From assembly GCA_951217055.1 (NCBI GenBank), contig OX578286.1:3636033-3700032 (forward strand): 64,000 nucleotides of DNA, written 5' to 3'. The translations under genes were made by a program, and so were the position numbers. Below are positions 21,714 through 32,499 of this stretch, one piece after another; the stretch's first letter is position 1, and each line of letters starts with the position of its first letter. The DNA is from Gerris lacustris. Lineage: Eukaryota > Arthropoda > Insecta > Hemiptera > Gerridae. The notes under the pieces were generated by a model, which was given only the letters and a program-made list of their open reading frames with translations, was not told the DNA's origin and did not search any database.

Positions 21714-22289
21714 TAGTACATTACGCGTCGAGTGCGGAAAGTAGCATTTTGCATGCGAGTGTGGAGTTTACACCCGAGCGATAGCGAGGGTAGTAAAACC
21801 ACACGAGCAATGCCAAATGCCGTTTTCGCACGAGTTGCGTACCTTACTTTATCTACGATTGTTAGATTTAAATAATAAATACAGATAAAAAATACACTTG
21901 CTGTATGTAAGTTCGTATCTCTTCTCTTGATAAAGATGGCATTAATTCTTGAGATGTATTTTTTGCCGAATTAATTATTTCTGGAGGAGTATTATTCTCC
22001 ACATTTTCGTCAAAGTCACTTGATTCACACATTGTTTTTAACTAAAAACTCGATATAAACAGTTACTTTAATAAAAGAACAGCAAATTAGTTTTGTTAAA
22101 TGTAAACAAACTCGCTAATCGTGCGTAAAGCCGAAGCATTCCTCTTCTTTACCGCCCCAGGGTGGTAAAGAAGTGGAATTCTTCAGAACTATGAGACTCG
22201 CATGCTCAATGAATACAAGTACGTAAATAATCACTTTCTACGTATCTAAACAGAGATACAATATTTATATTTCGAATCAATCGTAGATA
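21714..22289 (-). mobile_element. MITE family B, copy B2
   Basis: Minus-strand copy starting TAGTACATTACGCGTCGAGT and ending CAATCGTAGATA. It carries both family hairpins. It is joined head-to-tail with B3, which begins two bases later. Confidence 0.72.
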
Positions 22290-22290
22290 A

Positions 22291-22812
22291 TAGTACATTA
22301 CGCGTCTAGTGCGGAAAGTAGCAATTTTGAAGTGTGGAGTTTGCACCGGGTAGTTAAACCACACGAGCAAAGCAAAATGCAGTTTTCCCACGAGTTATGC
22401 GTACCGCACTTTATCTTCGATTGTTGGATTTTAATGAGCTATTCTTAAATCATTCCAATGAATAAACTTCCTGTATGTAAGTTTGTATTTCTCTTTTGAT
22501 AAATATTGACATTAATTCATCAGTTGTATTTTGTGCCGTATTAATTATTTCGGGAGGCGTATTATTCTCCTCATTTTAGTAATAATCACTCATTGTATTT
22601 CCCTAAAAACTCGATATAAACAATTACTTTAATTAAAAAAAACAGCAAATTAGTTTTATTAAATAATAAACAAACACGCTAATCGTGCGATATGGTGAGA
22701 ATTCTTTCGTGAATAAAACGCGCATGTTAAATGAATACCATTACGAAAGATTCACTTGCTACGCATCTTTAAACAGAGATAAAATGTTTATATTTCGTAT
22801 CAATCGTAGATA
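22291..22812 (-). mobile_element. MITE family B, copy B3
   Basis: Diverged minus-strand copy directly following B2 in the same orientation. The right-end hairpin is shortened and the central EcoRI-type hairpin arms are partly deleted. It ends CAATCGTAGATA exactly where family A copy A3 starts. Confidence 0.7.
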
Positions 22813-24894
22813 ATAGTATATTATGTTACTAGTCTGTGAAGTGAGTTTTTTCTTTACCGCGGCTATTACATTTTGCCAAGGTAAAGAAAAAACACTTCAC
22901 AGTCGTGTAGCATATGCTATTTTTTCCGAGGTAGCAGACAATGAAAAAAACATTAAATATTAATCAATAATCAATATAATAATAACAAATATTAGTACAT
23001 ACTTAAGATTTAAAAAAAAAGAAACCTTAAAAAGAGGTTACACAAGAGGTTGTTATAAGAAAAGATAAATAAAACGCATTGACATCTAGCGGATTTTAAT
23101 CGTACTAAGAAGCTATCTACAAAGATTGCAGCGCTAAACGGAAGCTTTGATAACTACCATCTCGAAAGAAAACATTTTTTCTTTACAGCTAGGAGTAATG
23201 AAATTATTTTTTTAAGTCCACGTAATGAAAAAATTGGTAAGGCGTGAAGTCTCACGTAAAAAGGGTTTCGTTGGTATTGTGAACACAAAATTAGAAGGGT
23301 GGAGGGGGGGGGGGGAGAGAAAAGTTTTTTTGACAACATGGCGCCGAAAATTAAACACTATCCATAAGTGGTATATATATTTGTAATTTACTCTTCAATA
23401 ACTTCATTTGATACCTTACTCAAAATTTATAAAAAATATTTTTTTTCGAGTGACTTGAATTATCCGCCATCTTGGATTTCCAGTAGATCAGATCAAATTG
23501 CTAATCTTATTTTTTCAATGGCCCAGCAGACCACACATTTTGCATATTTTTCTATATTTTTAGTAACAGCGGAAATACGATTTTAGGGGGGGGGGACACG
23601 CAAAATTTCGAGGTTTTTTGACAAATGGCGCCGAAAATTAAACACTATCCATAAGTGGTATATATATATTTGTAATCTACTCTTCAATACCTTTCATTTG
23701 ATACCCCACTCAAAATTTAAAAAAAATATTATTTTTTGAGTAACGTGAATTATCCGCCATCTTGGATTTCCAGTAGCTCAGATCAAATTGCTAATCTTAT
23801 TTTTTCTATGGCCCAGCAGACCACACATTTTGCATATTTTTCTATATTTTTAGTAACAGCGGAAATACGATTTTAGGGGGGGGGACACGCAAAATTTCGA
23901 TGTTTTTTGACAAAATGGCGCTGAAAATTAAGCACTACCCCTAAGTGGTATATATATTTGTAATCTACTCTTCAATACCTTTCATTTGATACCTTACTCA
24001 AAATTTATAAAAAATATTTTTTTTCAAGTGACATGAATTATCCGCCATCTTGAATTTCCAGTAAATCAGATCAGATTGCTAATCTTATTTTTTCTATGGC
24101 CCAGCAGACCACACATTTTGCATATTTTTCTATATTTTTAGTAATAGCGGAAATACGATTTTAGGGGGGGGGGGGGACACGCAAAATTTCGACGTTTTTT
24201 GACAAAATGGCGCTGAAAATTAACCACTATCCCTAAGTGGTATATATATTTCTATTCTACTCTTCAATACCTTTCATTTGATACCTTACTCAAAATTTAT
24301 AAAAAATATTTTTTTTCAAGTGACATGAATTATCCGCCATCTTGAATTTCCAGTAAATCAGATCAGATTGCTAATCTTATTTTTTCTATGGCCCAGCAGA
24401 CCACACATTTTGCATATTTTTCTATATTTTTAGTAATAGCGGAAATACGATTTTAGGGGGGGGGGGGGGGACACGCAAAATTTCGATGTTTTTTGACAAA
24501 ATGGCGCTGAAAATTAACCACTATCCCTAAGTGGTATATATATTTCTATTCTACTCTTCAATACCTTTCATTTGATACCCCACTCAAAATTTAAAAAAAA
24601 TATATTTTTTTCGCGACGTGAATTATCCGCCATTTTGAATTTGAACAGCTGATAATATTGAGTTCGCTATATTTTTCCTGTGTGCGCGTCAAAACGATCT
24701 TTTATACTGGAAAGTTTCACGTTTTTATCTTTTTTGGTTCAAAAGTTATTGGAACCGTACAGAGTGACAGACGGACACAGGAACGAAACTATAAGGGTTT
24801 CTTTTTTTTGGTTTTACCAACGAAACCCTAAAAATGGATTTTAGCTATGTTTGTTAGGCTCTAAAGTTACTATTTCACAGCCTACCACGGAAAA
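22812..24894 (+). mobile_element. MITE family A, copy A3, split by a family D insertion
   Basis: 22812-23237 is the left four fifths of family A. Its last 65 bp resume at about 24829-24894 (ATGGATTTTAGCTATGTTTG ... CACAGCCTACCACGG). The 1.57-kb gap is filled by element D2. This is a clean nested insertion and gives the order of events: A3 first, D2 later. Confidence 0.75.
23259..24830 (+). mobile_element. TIR element family D, copy D2, with internal tandem expansion
   Basis: Bounded by AAAAGGGTTTCGTTGGT on the left and ACCAACGAAACCCTAAAA on the right. The interior (about 23316-24640) is about four and a half tandem units of about 290 bp. Each unit carries a run of G (8 to 14), ACACGCAAAATTTCGA, CAAAATGGCGC, TAAGTGGTATATATA, ATTATCCGCCATCTTG and GGCCCAGCAGACCACAC. 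A GACAGACGGACACAGG tract precedes the right end. There is no transposase frame. Confidence 0.75.
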
Positions 24895-25425
24895 TAGTAT
24901 ATTATGTTACTAGGCTGTGAAGTGAGTTTTTTCTTTACCGCGGCAATTACATTTACTGTCGAGCGAAGCGAGACAGTAAATATTGCCAAGCCAAGGTAAA
25001 GAAAAAACACTTCACAGTCGCGTAGCATATGTTTTTTTTTCCGAGGTAGCAGACAATGAAAAAACATTAAATATTAATCACTAACCAATATATAATAATA
25101 ACAAATATTAGTACATACTTAAGACTTAAAAAATGAAACCTTAAAAAGATGTTACACTATAAGAAAAGATAAATAAAACGCATTGACATCTAGCGGATTT
25201 TAATCGTACTAGAAGCATTTCTACAAAGACTGCAGCGCTGCTAACGGAAGTTTTGACAACTACCCGCCGGAAAATTAAAATCTTTTAGTTCCTAGGACGT
25301 AAAAGATTTTTTCTTTACAGCTAGGAGTAGTGAAAATATTTTTTAAGTCCATGTAATGAAAAAATGGATTTTAGCTATGTTTTTTAGGCTCTAAAGTTAC
25401 TATTTCACAGCCTACCACGGAAAAA
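24894..25425 (+). mobile_element. MITE family A, copy A4 (full length)
   Basis: About 532 bp. The left-cap hairpin is intact (about 24913-25019), with a nested ACTGTCGAGCGAAGCGAGACAG core. It directly abuts the right end of A3, so two A elements lie in direct orientation. Confidence 0.78.
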
Positions 25426-25439
25426 AAGCATTTTTTTTT

Positions 25440-25685
25440 TTTTTAACATTAAAACGAGGGTCTTGCAATAAATATGTATTGAGTATTGAGCAAAAGTTAA
25501 TCATGATGAGATGATGGTTGTAGAAGAGTGAGTCCCTAACCCATTTACGTCCCGGCCTACTCCATTTAAAATATTATAAAATATATCACTTCACTACACA
25601 AAAACTTCTACTTGTATCAGGTTGAAATTTTACAAGCCATTTTCAATTGTGCACAAGATTAAATTTATTTAGTAAATTGTTCATA
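25440..25685 (+). repeat. Dispersed repeat G
   Basis: Matches 13295-13455 and, less well, 28330-28500 and 34620-34860 (GTCTTGCAATAAATATGTAT; CCCGGCCTACTCCATTTAAA; ATATATCACTTC). Confidence 0.6.
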
Positions 25686-25699
25686 TTATATTGTTACAT

Positions 25700-25905
25700 A
25701 TGGTGAAATTAACAGCAAAGCAGTTTTTAAGATATATTGGTTCGCAAAACTTGAGTGACAAACCGACAGACAGACACGAAACAAAAAATATTCTCTGATC
25801 TGAAACGGATTTCTGTCTTGGAATGTTGGAAATGAGAGACATAACAAATGTTCGTTCTTCAGAACGATCACATAGCTTCCGTTACCTTCGGTAAGCTCGG
25901 AAACA
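25700..25905 (+). repeat. Dispersed repeat C, right part
   Basis: Shares CCGACAGACAGACACGAA, a TTTCTGTCTTGGAAT block and CACATAGCTTCCGTTACCTT with the copies at about 31610-31725 and 35670-35830. Confidence 0.6.
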
Positions 25906-26079
25906 AAATATGTAAATTAGGTATCGTTGTAATGGACTTGATAAGAACGGTAACAAATGATTTATAAATTTTCCATTTTATCTGGGAAACAGAGTGTTTT
26001 CTGAAGTGTGCATATAACTTATGATCTTCGTTACTTTACTCCTTTCTTCCTTGATTCTTAAAACCTGAATCTGTCAGTA

Positions 26080-26340
26080 TATACCTTTATCAATAGATAG
26101 TCAGTATACACCTACCTATATATATAGTACCTATCTATATATATAGTCAGTATATACATATCTATATATAGTCTGTATATACCTATCTATATATATAGTC
26201 AGTATATACCTATCTATATATAGTCAGTATATACATATCTATATATAGTCTGTATATACCTATCTATATATAGTCAGTATATACATATCTATATATAGTC
26301 AGTATATACCTATCTATATATAGTCAGTATATACCTATAT
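26080..26340 (+). repeat. AT-rich tandem array, unit about 25 bp
   Basis: About ten units built on ATATACCTATCTATATATAG followed by TCAGT or TCTGT, with small length variation. It is non-coding. Confidence 0.85.
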
Positions 26341-26921
26341 CGGAGGATAGTCCTGATTATTTTTCCTCGATCTCCTACAAATGATTTATATTTTTGTCCT
26401 CTGTCGTTTATGATTTATACTCTATATTAGTATAGTTATTTATAATATTTGGCGATGAGGATAATGTTAATTTAGAAGCTTCTATTTGTGGGAGCATTGT
26501 TGCTTCCAGAACGATGTGCCACCAGTCTCTCCATCAATCTGTCTTATATTGCTTTATCTTCTTCTCTTGGTGTTGTTTTATTTTATTTTGGGTCTGGCTG
26601 GTTGAATTTTACAGACCTGTTTTTTTTTTTTTTTTGTATGGCTGGACTGTAATAATGCAAGGTAACGAGGCCTCAAAATATCTTTTATTATTTAGTTTAT
26701 GAGCCACAGTAACGTTATTATTTCCTTTCTTACTTTAAATACGTAGTATATATATAAAGAGAAAGCATTGTCAAGTTACAATTAAATTTTAAGATTTTGA
26801 TGGATTCAAACGTTTTAAGGTCCCCTGAGTCCAAAAGAGTGGTATTTAAAAAAATGTCTGTCGGTCATTTGTAATCTGCAGCTTATATAATGTACCTGCG
26901 TGATTGTATCATCCCGACAAA
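26341..26921. other. Sequence without recognisable gene
   Basis: AT-rich. One short open frame (26514-26702) has no motif. This stretch lies directly upstream of the 105-bp array. Confidence 0.4.
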
Positions 26922-27657
26922 GGATTACCCCGAGTAAAGGAACTCCCGGGAAATCCAGTTACAATCTACGGTCTAGGAAACCAGTATAAATAGGGTAAGT
27001 ACCGATTGAGCGCGAGAGAGAAAGAAGGATTAACCCGAGTAAAGGAACTCCCGGGAAATCCAGTTACAATCTACGGTCTAGGAAACCAGTATAAATAGGG
27101 AAGTACCGATTGAGCGCGAGAGAGAAAGAAGGATTAACCCGAGTAAAGGAACTCTCGGGAAATCCAGTTACAATCTACGGTCTAGGAAACCAGTATAAAT
27201 AGGGTAAGTACCGATTGAGCGCGAGAGAGAAAGATGGATTAACCCGAGTAAAGGAACTCCCGGGAAATCCAGTTACAATCTACGGTCTAGGAAACCAGTA
27301 TAAATAGGGAAGTACCGATTGAGCGCGAGAGAGAAAGAAGGATTAACCCGAGTAAATGAACTCCCGGGAAATCCAGTTACAATCTACGGTCTAGGAAACC
27401 AGTATAAATAGGGTAAGTACCGATTGAGCGCGAGAGAGAAATAAGGATTAACCCGAGTAAAGGAACTCCCGGGAAATCCTGTTACAATCTACGGTCTAGG
27501 AAACCAGTATAAATAATAGGGTAAGTACCGATTGAGCGCGAGAGAGAAAGAAGGATTAACCCGAGTAAAGGAACTCCCGGGAAATCCAGTTACAATCTAC
27601 GGTCTAGGAAACCAGTATAAATAGGGTAAGTACCGATTGAGCGCGAGAGAGAAATAA
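26922..27657 (+). repeat. 105-bp tandem array (7 units), each with a TATA-like box
   Basis: Units begin GGATTA(A/C)CCCGAGTAAA at about 26922, 27027, 27131, 27236, 27340, 27445 and 27553. They are nearly identical. Each contains AACTCCCGGGAAATCC, ACAATCTACGGTCTAGGAAA, CCAGTATAAATAGGG, and 20-30 bp later a GATTGAGCGCGAGAGAGAAA block. TATAAATA is a canonical TATA-box sequence, and GAGAGAGA is a GAGA-factor-type site. A promoter role is inferred, not shown. One unit has an inserted AAT (near 27515). Confidence 0.9.
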
Positions 27658-28137
27658 GGATTAAATCATGCTAGTCGACTGAGCGCAGGAACTTGGAGTT
27701 TGTTCGGTGCGATATTTTTATTCATAAGAGATGATTCATATTGACTACAACTCGAATGAGTGAATTTGTTGTTTTTTGGCACAACGTATCAAGTTTTTTT
27801 TTTATAATTTATAGTTGTAAAATCTACGTTTATGAAAACATATATACTGAGTTTAATATTGACGTATTTTATCATGTATATGTTATGAAAGTGGAGTTTA
27901 TTTATTTGGGTAATTTGATGTCAAAAAGAAGTCGAAGAAAGAGAAGGAAGGAGGTTGGCTAGTTGACAGTTGTCCAATGATCATTGACAGTGAGGGAGAG
28001 AACTGCGATGTTGACTGAAATTTAATGGGGCGAGTTTCACGGCTGTCACTTTCCCACGGCTCTTGGATAAGATACCGAGGCCAGGATGGGCTCCAGAACC
28101 AGAAGCGAGGGTAGGAGAACAACAATAGCAAAACAAT
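27658..28137 (+). other. Unique sequence downstream of the 105-bp array
   Basis: Begins AATCATGCTAGTCGACTGAGCGCAGG and has no repeat partner that I can see. Short open frames on both strands (for example 27741-27962) carry no recognisable domain. If the array drives transcription this is where the transcript would start, but I see no convincing product. Confidence 0.4.
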
Positions 28138-28520
28138 ACGTGTGGTGCCGCGAGACACCCAGTAGGAACGAAGTTCCTTACGCTTTTCATTAAATATAAA
28201 TTATAAAATCACACTGCTAAGTAAACGATTATAACTACTTATACATGGAGGAGTTAGAAAAGAGACAAAATTTAAAGCAACTAACTATTTCTACTTAGCG
28301 GAGTTAAGAAAAAATTAAAAGAAAAGCATTAATTTATTTTTATCATTGAAGCGAGCGTCTTGCAATAAATATGTATTCATTATTAAGAAAATAGTTTCAA
28401 GATAAGTTTAAAGTTAAAGAGGATAATTGAAGTAAAGAGCCGAGTAGTGGGGAAATTAAACTATTCCCTAACCCTCATGCCCCGGCCTACTCCATTTAAA
28501 ATATTATGAAGTTTTATTAA
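28138..28520 (+). repeat. Dispersed repeat H/G composite
   Basis: Matches 34430-34800: TGTGGTGCCGCGAGACACCC, AGGAACGAAGTTCCTTAC, CATTAAATATAAAT, ATCACACTGCTAAGTA, then GTCTTGCAATAAATATG and CCCGGCCTACTCC. A palindromic GGAACGAAGTTCC core is constant. Confidence 0.65.
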
Positions 28521-28566
28521 AATTGTTACGTTAGAACATAAGATATCGGTAAAAACGTTGTTTTTA

Positions 28567-29049
28567 GGTTTCTGTACGAAGTAAAAAAAAAAACCTTATA
28601 TAACGGCTCTGTCTGTCTGTCCGTTGCTTGTTTCAATTCATAAACTACTGTAGCTAGGAACATGAAATTCAGCACACAGGTTCATCTCGGCATTTGTGAC
28701 AACTGTACACTTTTTGGAGTTTTCACACATATTTTCAAGCTGGCAGCCGATATGGTGGGCGACTAAAAACAGTTTTTAGTCACCATGACATGTTATACAT
28801 CAATTTAAAGGTATTGAAGTGTAGAAAATGAGTATGCAACAATTACAAAATATTAAGTGTAAAATTTTAATAGTTGCATATTCTTTTTCTACATTTCAAT
28901 ACCTTTAAATTGATGTATAACATGTCATGGTGACTAAAAACTTTTTTAAGTCACCATGACATGTTATATATCAATTTAAAGGTATTGAAGTGTAGAAAAA
29001 GAATATGCAACTATTACACTTAAAATTGATAACATCGTACAGAAACCGG
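28567..29049. mobile_element. Foldback element with GGTTTCTGTACGA termini
   Basis: Inverted ends: GGTTTCTGTACGA at 28568-28580 and its complement at about 29036-29048. A CTGTCTGTCTGTCCGTTGC tract sits just inside the left end. The inner part contains three copies of an 80-bp segment (GTCACCATGACATGTTATA...CAATTTAAAGGTATTGAA). The first and second copies are inverted to each other (about 28775-28850 and 28868-28940), and the third (28950-29020) repeats the first. There is no coding capacity. Confidence 0.72.
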
Positions 29050-30069
29050 CGATTATCACCTCATGTACTTACGTGAAGCGCCTTACTTGTTTCTTTGCTA
29101 ATCCTCCATTAGAGCTTTCCCTTTCTGTACCTAGCTTATTGTGAAAATAATCTTCCTTCTTCTGTCTTAATCAACTCCTCTGCATCGTTTCGACGGTTTA
29201 AGTTATCAGTTATCACGTTTAAACCAAGCCGTATTATCATATTTATGTCTAGTTACTCATCACACAATAAGAGTAAGGTCCTATTCACACTAGGGATTCC
29301 ATAATTCTAATGTGAATAAAACCTAAGTGATATATTCCTTGACATTCTCACACCGTCTCGACTTGTATAAGACAAGGTAAATCTAATGGAATCTTAGGAT
29401 TATCTCGCATAACTCCCATATAAATGTCACCTCCATCACCGCTTTTGTGTCTGTTGATTATATCTAATGATTATTTTAGCTGCGGTATCTTATCACAAGC
29501 TACCTTCTATTATCATATTTAGATGATACGAAGAGATTTCCAGCGATAAGAATTATAAATTGGACTTGATTAAGCTCCCTTATCGCTTTAACCATTTTAA
29601 AGCCTTATAAAGTAATAGTAATAATAAATCTTGAACATTATCATACTTCTTAAGCTATCAGGCATTAAATAAAGCCTAATAATCTTTCAGTACTAACCCA
29701 TCTGTAAAACAAAAATAATTATTTAAAAAACTGAAAACTAAAACTGTATTTTTACGGTTTCATTGCATCAGAGCTACAAATGGAACTTCATCTCACAGTA
29801 TCGATAGATATGGTTATGTTACATGAAAGCTGTAATAGCTTAATTAACAAAAAAAATCTTCTTTCAAATGCATAAAAAAAAAAAAAAAAAAAATTTACAG
29901 GCAAAATCGTTTTGATTTTTTACATGAATTAAAGTATCAATTTAGCAAAATTAAAAGATCACAGACTAGACGGTTAAAATTAATCTAGGGCTATCTCCAG
30001 GCTACTTTCAAGAAACCATCCTAAATTTAATTTAAATAAAATCGGTCCGAGACAATTCAGACCAACTTC
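29050..30069. other. About 1 kb without recognisable feature
   Basis: No open frame of note, no terminal repeats and no RNA gene seen. An A-rich run near 29870-29893 could be an old retroposon tail, but nothing supports this further. Confidence 0.4.
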
Positions 30070-30440
30070 TTCATATACGAGTTCATAACTAGGCATCGCG
30101 TGGCTCTATCATTGAAGCGAGCGTATTGCAATAAAATACTGAACATTGAAATTTGTTAATCATGATGAATGTCATAGTTGAAGATAAGTAGAAGAGGGTA
30201 GTGAGGAGTAGAGTGGGGGTACTCGGTACAAAGCTTTACTTCCTAAACAAACCTACACACAACACGACTATAGAAGAATCTTAACCACCCGCAATAGCTT
30301 TTAAACAATTATTATAAATGTATCACTTCATTACTCAAATACTACTGCTTGTATCACGTTGAACATACTTGTTTCAATTGTACTTTAGACGATGTACATG
30401 AAGTTTTATTAAAATCGTTACGTTAGAACGTAAGATATCG
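30070..30440 (+). repeat. Dispersed repeat G, variant shared with 4081-4262
   Basis: The ATAACTAGGCATCGCGTGGC and TGATGAATGTCATAGTT blocks match the minus strand of 4081-4210. The end (GAAGTTTTATTAAAATCGTT; GTTAGAACGTAAGATATCGG) matches 28508-28560. Confidence 0.6.
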
Positions 30441-30619
30441 GTAAAAACGTTGTTTTCTCTATTTTAAACGTTTAGGTCCGCTTCAATAGTTTTAGCGATC
30501 TTTATTAATTCATAGCAGTGTCGTTGTTGGTTTTACTAAAAAATGTTATTTGAAAAAATGTTTGTCTCATCGAATAGGTGATGATAGAATTTTTTACCGT
30601 CCTGAAATTCCAATTTTAA

Positions 30620-30800
30620 ATTTGAAGCTTACGTTTACGCGAGCATGGAGCGCGAACTCTTTGACGGATCACGCTGTCCAACAAACTTAGCCTGAGTTTT
30701 AGTAAAAGGAAGATGTATACCGAATTTCAACGAAATTGGTCAACTTTTACTCAAGTTATCGTTTGACGCGTAAACGTTACACACAGACAGACAGACAAGA
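30620..30800 (+). repeat. Dispersed repeat I
   Basis: Matches about 34960-35092 at moderate identity (CTTACGTTTACGC, AACTTAGCCTGAG, GTAAAA, ACTTTTACTCAAGTTATCGT). It ends in an ACAGACAGACAGACAAG tract. Confidence 0.55.
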
Positions 30801-31609
30801 TACATATTTCGTTAAATGTAAGAAGCTCGCTCCAATTACTTAGCACAGTGTTTTCCATTTATTAGTTGTTGTTTTTGTAGGTACATTTAATTATTATTGA
30901 ACATTTCATCAAAATGTATCATAAAAATAACTTCTCCTCGACAGGGAAATGAACCCAGCTTCTCTCCGTCCGCGATTAAATATATTTTCTCAGGAACTAG
31001 ATTTTTTCGGGAAAACGGCTTATATTGTTTTATTACATTTTAGAACTTTTTACACAACGTGTAAATCCATCAGAATCTCTTTTTTTTTCTTCTTTTTTTT
31101 AATTTTTATTGAATAACACAACTACAATTTAAATTGCAATAAGTGATAATGATAATAATGTTATGTGGCGGGAATGACATGAAGAAGAATTAGTCCAGTG
31201 ACTACACTTCCTTAGCAGTTAATAAATGGAAGAAAATACACATTTTCATCCATTGCACAGTTTTATTTATTATTTTAATAAAAAAACAATAATTATTAGC
31301 ACTTTTAACAGCAGATATAAGAGATTCAATATTAAAAACAAATAAGAATTGGAATTAAACTCAAATAGAAGGTTATTTAGATGCAGGTTATAAACAAAGA
31401 TAAACATGGTCGATAAAGCGCAGTGGCGGCAACCTGATTTCAACAACTTCATTACATTAGCCATTCATTTTCTACTATTTATAAAATAATTAAGTTGCAA
31501 TCTTTACTTTTTTGCCCTACTTTACTTTTTCTCCCTACTTTTGAGTTCAGGGATGATAAAACTTACTTTAGTCCCTCTAAACTAATTCAAAATCATAACT
31601 TTTTCTCTC
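30801..31609. other. Sequence without recognisable gene
   Basis: Includes a pyrimidine-rich tract near 31078-31105. No feature supported. The open frame at 31270-31464 has no motif. Confidence 0.4.
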
Positions 31610-31725
31610 TGCTGGATATAAAATGGATTTGTGTCTTGGAAGTTTTAAAATCGGAGACATAAGAAATGTTCGTTCTTCAGAACGATCGCATAGTTTCTGT
31701 TACCTTCGGTAAGCTCGGAAGCAAA
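31610..31725 (+). repeat. Fragment of dispersed repeat C
   Basis: TCTTGGAAGTTTTAAAATCG, GTTCGTTCTTCAGAACGATC and CCTTCGGTAAGCTCGGAAGC are shared with the other C copies. Confidence 0.6.
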
Positions 31726-32499
31726 ATAACAATAAAGATTGGTGGGAGGGGAGGGAGGGGGCGGTGAAGTAGGAGGTGGGTTGACGTTGCGATGGCTTGA
31801 GGGATAAAATTTAAGAGACTCAAAAACAGCATTTGCTTTGATTGCACTTTGCCGGAGCGAGATATTTGGAAATAAGGAGTATGGAAGCGAGGAGAGGCTG
31901 GGAACAAAGTCAAGCCGGCATACCTATCTAACTTCGTTTATTGTTTGCAAACTTAATAAGTTACAAAGCGTTTATTACTTTGCATTGTTTTTCAGCCCAC
32001 GCAATCCTCCTCAAAAACAATAAGCAACCGACTTAATCAGAAATATGACTCTACATATTGCATTTCATTTTACTTTTCAGTGAGTGTGGAAGGGGGGGGG
32101 GGGGGATTACATCTCCATTGACAATATTCATTAGATGTTTAGTCTTTAGAAATCATATGAAATATATTTCACCTTAAAACCTGCTTGTGTACTGAATTAG
32201 CTCATTCTATCGGTACTTTGTAGAACTCCGTGATTGTTAAGGAAAACTAAAATCGATATTTTGCTAGTATCACTTTATTTAATTGTTATATTTGATTATA
32301 CAGGGTGGGCAATAAAAACCCGCACTTTTTTGAACACTTATTGCTCAGCTTCTGTAGTAAATAGAGATATGGGGTTTGCGGGGTCTGAAAACTACATTCT
32401 TCTACTTTAAATTTCATATCTATAACTTAACTAACTATTGGGTGAAAGCCATGCAATGACGGTTTGAAATAGAGTCTTAAAAAACGGGTAGTTTTGATG
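31726..32499. other. Sequence without recognisable gene; possible CAGGGTG-ended repeat
   Basis: Contains a purine-rich tract at 31738-31770, a G12-like run at 32090-32104, and at 32301 a CAGGGTGGGCAATAAAAACC start of the kind that opens many insect DNA elements. No matching right end is visible before family A begins at 32500, so I do not call an element. Confidence 0.35.

Noticed and set aside
26922..27657. CRISPR-like array
   Set aside because: Units are contiguous 105-bp tandem copies without variable spacers, and the genome is eukaryotic.
27898..28190. Minus-strand frames of 69-86 codons next to the 105-bp array
   Set aside because: No motif. They overlap the start of dispersed repeat H and are not preserved in its second copy at 34430.
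32301..32499. A DNA element starting CAGGGTGGGCAATAAAAACC
   Set aside because: No inverted right end or duplication found before family A begins at 32500.
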